Shown here piece by piece: positions 33,766-45,000 of a stretch of 64,000 nucleotides of DNA. Numbering within the stretch: the stretch's first letter is position 1; each line of letters starts with the position of its first letter. Both the position numbers and the translations under genes were made by a program. This DNA comes from Nemopilema nomurai. Lineage: Eukaryota > Cnidaria > Scyphozoa > Rhizostomeae > Rhizostomatidae. The stretch covers positions 1,798,001 through 1,862,000 of the forward strand of contig ML133502.1 of NCBI GenBank assembly GCA_003864495.1. Reading direction: 5' to 3'. The notes beneath the pieces were generated by a model. It worked only from the letters and a program-made list of their open reading frames with translations. It had not been told where the DNA came from and searched no databases.

Positions 33766-35999
33766 ACTACAATGATTCTATAATTGTTGCTCCACGCTGG
33801 CGCACATTTTAGTCATGGTCCCCTCCGGCTCGCCCTTTGAAAACATCAAATACAGACTACAGTGAAGAAACTAAAAGGCGCTCCTCACATGATACGGTAA
33901 GTAAAGCCTTTCTTCATTGTGGAACAGTCAATAGGCGATTCATGGTAATGGCGATAGCAGTGAATGACTTCTTAAAGGCAGACAATGATTCTTGTCGGTC
34001 CTCTCCTCGTCGAATCTCCAGCAGCTGATCCAGTTGTGTTCCTTGTTATACATATTCTGCAACATTTTCAACGATCTTTTGACCCTGATCCATGTTGCTT
34101 GTAAATAAGATGCTCCCTCGGGTGCTAATACGCATGGTCAAAGCGACCTGCTCTGTAGCCATAGCAATAGGCACACCAAAGGTGCGTGAAAATGGTTGAC
34201 GTTAAAGGGACCTGGTATAGTCATTCCCGCGCCCGAAAATTTTTTCTAATCGCTCGAAGATAAAACCGAAATGTGTCGTTGCTAAGCCTGAAATCCCTGA
34301 CCAAGATTATCTAGAACCTTTTGAGACACGTGTTTTCAAGTACAAAGCCCAGCTTCCCGATCATCTTGAGCATCTGCCAATGAAAAGCAGACAAGTTTAT
34401 TTCATTAGTTGGTGCCAAACATTGGTAACATGGTCAATTAATTACTTTTTGGCTAGACTGCGAGAGCTAGTCCGAAGAAGACGATTTTGGCCTGAGTCCA
34501 GCCCAGGCTACTCCAAGGCTGAAAGTGATGTTGAATGTCCTTCAGACTTATGCTCGGCATTTGTGAGGGTGCGAAGTTGGCTTTATCGAAAAACTATTCA
34601 AAATTCATTCATTTCTGCTGATAGGACGTGATTTGTGACTCACTGGTTTAAACAGGCCACTTGCAGGCACTGGTTATGGTGTATGCAGCGATTTCATGCA
34701 GTCAGTATCGTTAAGGCTGAGAAAGTAACTTTGCCTCTGCCTTTTATGTCTGCTCGAGTCTGCGCGTTTTATATGGAGATTCTCAGTGTCAATGAAATAA
34801 AGTTTCCAAAGAAGTGCAACAGAGCCATCCAGCTGCGATTTTCCAAATGTGGGCCTAAGTGGCAGTGACATTGCATTGCCGTCATGTCTGAAATTCGGCA
34901 GCCATAATGATTCCAGCACTACGAGAAACGCGTGAAAATTTCCATGATAACAACTCCTAGTCATCCATAAAAGCAGAAACGAACTTTGAAAAACTGGGCC
35001 AAATTTTCAATTTGAACGACTTTGTCTAGAAAATGAAGAAGCCCACTTTGAAAGTTGACACATACTACCATTATTTTCTATATGCGGAAAAATTGACGAT
35101 TGTTGGAAAGCAAATGTATATCGTGTTATAGAAAATAGCGACAAGAATATCACGCATTTGGATGTATGATGCTCCGTTTCTGGTAGCACCAATTATTAAA
35201 ATTATTTGTGTTGTAATATTTAAACAGCAGGTTCTAAAGCAGCGATAAATACCAGGTAAGTGTTTAATTTCAAGCGGTCAAGATGTTTACAGCAGCATAA
35301 CATTTAGCTACGTTGATTGCAGTAAGCAAAAGAGTGACGTCATCTGCTTAATAAAAGCAAGTTTATAGCATCCATTCTTAATTCTACTTCTTTAGAACAC
35401 CATCCATGCAAAGTTACCATCTTTGTTTCCTTCCTCTTAGTTCCGCGACTGAAAAAAACGTCTTTTGTAAGATTATCTTTCATTTCCGTAAATTTATGCA
35501 TTGAAATGAAGCCAACAAAACAGCATAAGTTATGCTTTTGGAAATGACTCTTGTAAAATGATCAGAAAGCCTGAAAGCTGCATGTGTTTCCTCCCGTTTA
35601 ACGAAATATCTTGGCAGCTAGCGTGGCATTCTTTTGCGTGCGGAAAGCGGCCCTTCCCAGGAGCCTGATTTTATATATCGTAATCATGGTCAGGGACCAT
35701 CCAATATCATTTGAAAATATTTTTGAGAAAATTGCTGCTGATTAAGACCAGTTATAGATTCAGGGTTGATTTTAATGCTGTACTTATGTCAAAGCGAAAG
35801 CGGCACCTCAAGGGAAGAAATACTTGAAGAGGAGACTCTGGGTTGGAAAGACATTTCTGACATACAAGTTGAAAAAACGCCTGTGCAAGAAATAAGACGT
35901 TGGGAATACTTCATCAGATTTGCAGACAGAAATGTACAGGATCGCTTACATTACCAGCAAGAGAGCATAATGTTTCGAAATATTTTGACTTTTTGTAAT
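33766..35999. other. Intergenic, no supported gene
   Basis: No domain-bearing frame. A + strand frame at 35766-36038 (about 90 codons) has Glu/Arg-rich, protein-like composition over residues 10-65 but no recognised family and no clear splice partner. It overlaps the putative last exon of the minus-strand receptor. Confidence 0.4.
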
Positions 36000-36000
36000 T

Positions 36001-36063
36001 CTAAGCAAAGAAACAAAGACCAAACAATTTTGTCATAAGATTCTTGATCTTTTGTTCTCTTTG
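36001..36063 (-). CDS. Tentative last tail exon of the receptor
   Basis: After an acceptor ending GACTGACAATAG the phase-0 frame gives 20 residues (QREQKIKNLMTKLFG...) and a TAG stop at 36003-36001. Supported only by phase and position. Confidence 0.3.
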   Translation of the reverse strand, partial: QREQKIKNLMTKLFGLCFFA

Positions 36064-39000
36064 CTATTGTCAGTCGGAAGCGTCGGGCGAGTCAAATCAT
36101 TCAACTTTTGTGATGTTTGCCGATGATCACCGATGACTGCCGATGGTTTTCGATGGTCCGGTCGATGATTACCGATCACTCCTGATTAGTCGAGTTTCTC
36201 TAATCAAACTGCGTCCCCTTATCTAGCTGCGTCGCCTTATCAAGCTGCATCGCCTTATCAAGTCGCATCGCCTTATCAAGCTGCATCGCCTTATCAAGCT
36301 GCATCGCCTTATCAAGCTGCGTCGCCTTATCAAGCGGCATCGCCCTATCAAGCTGCGTCGCCTTATCAAGTGGCATCGCCCTATCAAGCTGCGTCGCCGT
36401 ATCAAGCTGCATCGCCCTATCAAGCTGCGTCGCCTTATCAAGCTGCATCGCCTTGTCAAGCTGCACCAAGCGGATGTTGTATTTAAATCACTCACCTGCA
36501 CATTCGCTGATTGATTGTCACTTTGTGCACTTGATCGCCGGTCAGCTGCAGAAATTAGGTCCTGGTTGCTAAATAGCGACTCAAGCTGAAAAAATGTGGA
36601 AAGACATTAATGTCTCAGGAAAAGAGTTCAAGTAAGTGAACCAGGGCAAGGCAACTCTTTTGACTGCTGGTTTCAAATACAGATGCTCTTGGTAGATTCT
36701 ATAAAGTGCTTCTTTCCAGTTGCATTCCGATTTCTTCAGGCCTTTGTGTGGTTACTGTTTGAAAATATAACTGAATTGTTTTGCATACATGTTCAAGAAT
36801 ACTAATAGAAGCTATTCTGAACTTGATGATGAAAGTTGATATCGCATTTTAAAGGCCTTGTAAAGTAAGTAGCAGTTGGTTTGCAAGAGATAGATAAACA
36901 TGTGTTGCTCCTGTTAATGTTTCCTGAAAGTCAAATTCCGCATACCCAAAAAATGCTTTTGCTTTCAAGACTAAGGGACACACGATGCACAGATGTTCAG
37001 TGGAAGCCTATTCCTTTGCCGCATGTGGCCTATTCCATCTTAGAAAACCACATGCGCCAAAAGTTTTGACAAACTTTGCATGTATTTTAAGAGAATAAAC
37101 TTTTCAAGGATCACTTATAGTTATGTTTTCTTCCATATTTGAACCTTGCTACGTACTGGAGAAAAAACAACGTCCTAAATAGAAACTGAGAAAAAAAAGA
37201 AAAGAGAGTTATCTTGAGAAAGAAACTGAAGGAGCAATGGTTCTCTTGTGAGTACTTGAAAGGAATAATAAGATAGAAAAGTGCCTGTACTTCTTTCCTT
37301 TCATTGCCTTTCCTTTCATTCTTCCTTTCCCTTTCGTTTTCTACCAATTTGGCATTTACGACCACAGGTGTGGACACAAAGACTCAATAAGAAAACTATT
37401 CTGAGGATGAACAGGCTGTAGGCCTTTATTAACAAAAAGGAATGAACCACAGAGCTAGGCCAATTCTATTCTCTTGGTTTCCAGGGAATAATAAAGGATG
37501 ATTGTCGTGTAGTAAGTCTTCCCAGAAAAATTCTTCGGCTACAAATCTTCCAATACTTAAACTTTACGCCACTGCCTGAGAACCCGTAGTATTAAGCATC
37601 TTGATTTATGAAAAATCACATTACTGATTTAGAAACACAAGAACGATCTACGTGACCGTACTTTTCTCCTTTCACTAGAGCCTGGCCGAGTTCTCTGCTT
37701 GTTTTGAATTCTTTTCGGCGATACGTTTTTAAAAGGACGCTGCTAGGTCAATGTATGCATTATAAAAAGGTGAATTGCCTTGGTTATTGTCGAAAGGGTA
37801 ACCAGTCGTTACTTTACCCACGGCAACAATAGAGCCTTAGGCCATTTTATTCAGTATCACCCCCTCTTCATGCACTTGTGGTAAAAAGAGAGTCAGATTC
37901 CGCCTGAGGCAAGCCTTTATCATTCTCTTAAATCGACCTGGATTGTGTTCTATGGGGGTTTCTTAATGAAAAAACACAACATTCAAAACAGCCAAATACT
38001 GCAGAAACGAAGCGCCCATGTAGCACCTTTGATAGCTACAAACTTGCTTCTCTATAAATCTAGTTGTTCAAATATCAAATTTTCCCAAACCTCATTCAAG
38101 GCAAACTTCAAGCTTGGTACAGACGTTCTTGCTTTGCGCTTTGACTTTGGTGAAATCTGTGGGGGTGCACCAGTTCTGCCCTCTTTTGAAGACCAGCTTT
38201 TTTCTAATTCGTGTGAGCTTGAGCGATGCGCGAACCCCCGGCTTGGTGGCTCCTGAACAGCGTTCTTTGGCAAAGAATTAGCTCCATTGGAACAAACCTG
38301 CTTTCCAAGAAAGAACAGGATTACTCTTGATGCGCCGCAGATGGAGAACTATTTCGCATTCTCAACATTCTATTCTCATACAATGTAGTTTGCATTGAAG
38401 AGTTTTAATGTAAGAAGCTAGAGTAGAAATAATGATTTTAGCAACATTTCAGGGGGTCATCTACTGGGTCCATACATGAAAAGTTTTACTGAAATAAAGT
38501 TATAATGAAGTAATCACAAGAGAACACTGCCAGATGCGCATTGTGAGCATCGAATCCCACTGGGGACCGCATTGAGCGTCGACCAACTGCAGAGACCCTG
38601 CTAATTGAGAAGTTCATTGCTGAACATCATCGAGGGACTTTTTCAATGACTCCACTCGACTACTTGATGTACCAGATCACCAAACAAACCTCTGGAGTAA
38701 TGCATTGCGGCTCACTGTTGCTGCGCCTGAGCTCCTGCTGCTGCTGAGCTTCCACCCCCGACCGGACCTGCATACCAGCCATGACAGGGACATCATCTCT
38801 CTCCTTTGGGTGCTCACACGTGGATACGTTGCTCTCGTTTGGAAAGTTTTGCAATGGTCTTACATCGTTATTTTTCAATGTTTGGTCATCAATAATCGCC
38901 GCTCCCTCCATGTCCGTAGGAAGACTGTGCTTGTGCTGGTCCCTCTGCGAGAAAGCGTGATTGGTCATCACTTGTGATCACGTAACTCTCTTAACCAATC

Positions 39001-42000
39001 AACACCTCTATTTACACCATCGTCAAGAATCTGCTGAGCTATCTTAGTCAAGTATTATAAAAAGCGAAAATTACCTAGTTGAACCAGGTAGGCTCAGTTG
39101 GTTCTACGATTTCGTGCTGCTAAATCTCTTCTTTTGCAAAGGCGCTCTATAAAACGATGAAGTTGTTGGGCTACACCATGATCTGACAAAATGACTTCAT
39201 TGAAAGGTATCCTTATAGTGATTATGAAAAAGGAAAGCGTGCTACTCCTTACTTCAGTGGCACTTCTCATTGTTGGCACTGATACTCTTGAATGCCCGTT
39301 CAGCTTAAATCCGCCCGGCATGATTTTCATCGGGTTTCCATTTTGACCACCAGCAAACAGCCCCAACGAATAGCTTTCTTCGATGTCAGCCGACTTGGAT
39401 GCGTCACCAAGAGGCTGGGCCGGTCGTTCGCACTGCCAGTCCGGGCATATGCCGGCTCCCAACCCGTAGCCGGGCGCGTCTGTCGCACTGACATACCTCT
39501 TTGGGGTCGGCATGGAGCAAGAAGGAAGGCTGCAGCTGCGACGAGGCTCGTCCGGTGGCCTGTCAGGTCTGTTGGCAGAATACGCCTCGGCGGGAAGCAG
39601 CAGGGAGTTGGCCAGCTTCGCGTTCTCCTTCGCACGCTCAATACGCTGCGCAGCGGCTGTTGATCTGAGGAACGGCAGTGGATTGGAGGCTTCGTCATCT
39701 AGAGTGCCCCCCGACCCCTCTTCTTCTTCGCCATCTCCATCACAGTGTGACTCCATTCTCTAATAAAAAAATCCAAATTCAATACTCTGCTGCTGCTTTT
39801 TTTAGGAGAGATACGCCTGCGTCCGCTTTATTCTACTTTCTCATTCCCCCTCCTTGTCAATACGAAAGTAGCCGGGACTACCAGGCTACACTACCTTTTA
39901 TCAACAAGAACTTAAGGGGTGGAAATTTTGCTTAAAAACAAGTTGCTTTGATTCGCAGAGACTACTGCTCTGGGTGTGCACTATCAGCTTAAACTCTTCT
40001 AGGCTCTTTCGCTCACCTCTTTTCTAGATTTGCCACTTGCCAGTTTCCCACAAAACAGAGCCTGACTTGTGCTTGTTGTTGTTGCTGCAGGAAACCATGG
40101 CAACGGGTCACTGATTCTCCGCGAGATAGTTGGCGTCGTTTTGCCTTTGTGGAAGCTCAATGGCTCTTCCTGGAGTTTATGAAAACAGGGCTTTTTATTC
40201 TGCCCGACAATGCAAAGTTTTTCATGGATGAAACTACGCAAGATTATGCCTTTGCCATTAAGACACGCCTTTACTTGCACAATGGCAAAAATGAAGACGA
40301 GTTGAACTGACGACTGTCTGCTCGGACAGTTTTGAAACGCTTTTCGGCCACATTTGCAACTTGTTATTATTGCAAATTTTATTATTGCTAATTGTTATTA
40401 TTGCTAATTGTTATTGACGGCTTGGTTTGAAAATCAGCACGGGTACACGTGCAAAAATGGCGCCACACTAATGTGCCTGTATGCCAAGCTCGCTCTTACT
40501 TGAAAAGTGTTAAGGTCTCTGTGTTTTGATGCCTTTCATTTTTGTGACGTTTAACGAAACTCTTTCTGGGAGATTAAGCGTGTTCACTTAAGCAACCAAT
40601 AGTGAGTGACCGGGGCTTGAGTAAGCTCGAGAGCAGACTGGTTTTTCAGTGACTACAATTTTCTAAAATGCTTCGAGTATCTGGGATAGTAACGAATGTT
40701 AGTTCTCTGCATTGTGAAAGACATAGGAAATCGACAAACATACTTCAATCATTGGTGGAAGGTCGTGGTCTTCCTTGAAGAAAGGCCCGTTTCTTTTCCT
40801 CTTCTGTGGTCGTCTCAATGATTCCATCTATTAAAACATCTTCAAATGATAAATTACGTTTCTGAAATAACGCCACAAACTTTTGAAAAGTCGAGGGATG
40901 TCAGTTTACCATGCCTTAAAGAGTGAGTGTGTATGAGAAATAATTTACCAGAGAAAGTGCATCAAGAAGAGTGACAAGAATTTCTCACATTTTGAATATC
41001 CTGGCGATTTATCGAAGACAGCTTGACAGATCCGGTGTTTCGGGTGAACTCGTCAACGTCATCAGTTTCACTAAAGAGTTTGTCACTAACATAGATGTCG
41101 AGCTGAAAGTGCGAAGGATGCTTTTTAGAAGGACATCATCAAGAGATTTAATGTCATCGTTACATCATATTGTCTGGATTCATTGTTAGTCTTAGAAACT
41201 TGCATCTCTTAGAAACCTGCCACTCTTAGGAACCTGCCTCTCTTAGAAACTTGCCTTTCTTAGAAACCTGCCTTACTTAGGAACCTGCCTCATTTAGAAA
41301 CCTGCCTTTTTCTGAGTTGATATAAAATGCCTTTTCCCATACGATCAGAGGTGACTTGCACTGTTCGCATGTCATTCGCGTTAAAAATAACATAAAACTT
41401 CACATTGACATCCCCTTTTTCTTGCCAATGTGAAGTTTTGTTCCGCAAAACACTTGTTCACATTTTAACATAAAAGCATATTGATTTAGAATGGGTAGAC
41501 CAGTCTTATATGGGTAGAATTGTACCATCTTTCTTTTCTAGGGACACAGCATAAGAAGATAATATATACTTTACCTTCTGCTAGTTCTTGAGACAGTGTT
41601 CTTAGGGCAAAAGAAAAGCGGGGGTTTGTACACGCTTTTCAACATAATGATTTGTTTCTTTGCAAAACAATTAGTTTTCACTGCTGGAAACTTACCTCAA
41701 GCGCGAAAACGCAGTAAAAGAAGAAGTTGAAGAGGCCCTGCAATCCACTGCTGAGGGCGAAGATCAGCTGGAAATCGAGGTGATCCGGGTACCAAAAGAG
41801 CAAGTGCGCAAAGACCCACACGATGCTCGTAATGAAGATCATCACGCTGCTTGTTTTGATGCCATACCTAAAGCCAAGGTTCATGTTGATCATTCAATCT
41901 GACCAAGTCATTCAAATAGCTAGTGTCTAGTCGCTACAGCAGACTATTTTGATCAGTTTCAGCAGTTTTACAAATTTTTTAAAATTTTGCTGTTATTCTC

Positions 42001-45000
42001 TTAAAAACTTACAAGTGAAATCTTTAAGACCTTATCAAAATAATTATTCACTTATACTAATACAAATAGAAATTCTGGGATCAATATACTTGATTGCCTG
42101 GTCTGTTTTTCTTCTAGTGTACGTTGTTGGAGCAGGTCTTTTGATAACTGATTTCACAGTTATTGAAAGCATTGTGATAGATGCCTAAAATGCGAACAGT
42201 TTATGAGTAAAACCATTCTACTCAGAACTGGTAAGGACAAATGCACAATGTCATATTTGATCGGAAAAGATCATTTCGACAGCAGCAAAAGATACTCACA
42301 ACAGAAACAACCACATGGGAAGCCACAAATAATCAGCTACGAAGGAACGCATTCTTACTTAACAAGAAGCAAATATAGGGTGTCATCATTATTGGACCTT
42401 GATACTAACTCAACTTTCTGCATCTCAAAGTGTTCCTTTTTCTTTTTAGGGAAAAATGTTCCGTTGCAGGCAGTGTCGCATCTTGAACTCCTTTTACCAA
42501 GAATGATAAAATCCCCAAGAGAAACTTGCCTTAATGTCAATTTATTTGCCTTATATAGTATCTTTATGCAAAAAATACAAATTATTAATTGCTGTCATAT
42601 ACAAGACGACTGCATCTTAATAAAAAATCACATTTTTCAGTTTCCAGCAATTATTTATATTTCTCTTTGGGCAAGCTTTTAACACTCTTTCATTGTTAAC
42701 AGTTAGTCTAGTTGCATGTCCTAAGATCTTAACTTAGAGCTCAGTTGTCCATTGCTACCATTGAAATGAAAGGTCTTAGACTTACAATGGACAGGCCACC
42801 TGCTGGTATGAGAAGGGTCAGGGCAACGAAATCTGAGCCCCAGCAGCTATAGAGAACAGACCTGTTGAAGGAACAAAGATTTCTTAGTTCATTGCCTTAC
42901 ATACGCCCGTCATCCAAGTTGCTCATACAATGCCCTAGGTATACTTCAAAAGGGAACACAAGTTGCGCTGATCCAACCTTGTTGGGGGCAGAATGACGTC
43001 AAAATCTACAACGCTTTTTGAAGCTGTTGCCGGTGCTGCTAGTATTTTCACTTGAAAGTATTTGTATCTTCCCGTGATCCAAAGTAACACTACACCACAT
43101 TATTTTGATCGAACTAATCTCAATCTAATTACTTAAACTAATCTCGATCTTGACTTACTTTAACGTACCATTGATAATATTATACATCATAATGTTGCCC
43201 AGTAGTGTGCCATTTTGGGGAGGGAAAGGGCTGAATAGCAACCTCGAACATTTTGCCGGAATCTCCTGAAATTATTTAGCTTGCTGTTAAAAGTTGGCAT
43301 CAAAGTCTTGGCTTGTCAGTTATTTGAATGGAATTTTTTTTTCCGATGTGATTGGACATTCTTGATAGAAACCCATCCGTAATTCATTTGCAACACCCCT
43401 CCATTATCTGCCCCTTGGCACGCTACTGCTTGTAGCAAAGATGCTTACCCAATATCCTGATCAAGAAGTAATCCGATTAGTAGCTGAACAATCAAAAATG
43501 GCAACGGGAATCCTAGAACGGCAAAAGGTTTTACAATGGAATGACCAAGATTACAGAGACAGAATTTTGGATACTATTAACGTATTTATGATACTAGCCA
43601 AGCACGGCAAAAAGGCCGTTTTGCAATAGTGTGGAATGCGCGTAACGATTGATAACCCCTGCGCAGGCAACATACCCCACGCTGCAACAAACAGCTTCAT
43701 GAAGTTGACGTAAGGCTTCATTTTCACCACTGATTTGAATATGAAGTACTGGTCAGCCGTGAGCCAGGAGAAGCAAGCAAGAACAAAGTAATGCAACAGC
43801 GTTGTGGCTGCTTGGCACATCTCCTAAAGACATCAATGCGTTGTATTATCATCGCCACTGCAACATTACCATAATCGTCATTTCAATTATCATCACTTTA
43901 CTTGCAAGCATTATAATTTTCATCAGTTCAATTGAAATTTTTTGGCAAATTCTACAGCTTTTTTGCCGACATTTGTGACTCCCTTTCTATTGGTAAACAC
44001 CCGAATGGTCATCCCCTCTCCATTTTCATCAGTTCCACATAGTACACATTCTGATATAGAAATGCAAAATTGGACTAGCCCAGATCAACAAATCTTCAAA
44101 TACTTATGAGTTATGGATTAACAGTATAACTTCACTGCGATGGCAAACTTTGACAAACAGAGCATACAGTAAAAGTGCAAGAGTACAAAGAAAGGATAGT
44201 AAAGTTTGTGATCAACTTAAAAAGCGTACAATTTTGCGAAAAGTAGGGCAGGCCCCTTTGTGATATAATATGTGATATAAAAGCGAACTGTATGTCAAAT
44301 GCCAATCAATATTGCTGTTGAGAAGTGTCAGTCAAGTGCCAATCAATATTGCTGTTGGGAAATGTCAGTCAAGTGCCAATCAATATTGCTGTTGGGAAAT
44401 GTCAGTCAAATGCCAATCAATATTGCTGTTGGGAAATGTCAGTCAAATGCCAATCAATATTGCTGTTGGGAAATGTCAGTCAAATGCCAATCAATATTGC
44501 TGTTGAGAAGTGTCAGTCAAATGCCAATCAATATTGCTGTTGGGAAATATCAGTCAAATGCCAATCAATATTGCTGTTGGGAAATGTCAGTCAAATGCCA
44601 ATCAATATTGCTGTTGGGAAATATCAGTCAAATGCCAATCAATATTGCTGTTGGGAAATATCAGTCAAATGCCAATCAATATTGCTGTTGGGAAATATCA
44701 GTCAAATGCCAATCAATATTGCTGTTGGGAAATATCAGTCAAATGCCAATCGATATTACTGTTGGGAAATATCAGTCAAATGCCAATCAATATTGCTGTT
44801 GGGAAATATCAGTCAAATGCCAATCAATATTGCTGTTAGGAAATATCAGTCAAATGCCAATCAATATTGCTGTTGAGAAATGTCAGTCAAATGCCAATCA
44901 ATATTGCTGTTGGGAAATATCAGTCAAATGCCAATCAATATTGCTGTTGGGAAATGTCCGTCAAATGCCAATCAATATTGCTGTTGGGAAATATCAGCCA

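Noticed and set aside
36223..36501. Read-through of the receptor tail exon into the 18-bp array (CSLIRR frame)
   Set aside because: The frame is open, but a strong GTGAGT donor lies at the junction and array variants change residues freely in this frame.
42203..42682. 159-codon + frame in a receptor intron
   Set aside because: No domain; composition is typical of AT-rich non-coding DNA and it contains acceptor-like pyrimidine tracts.
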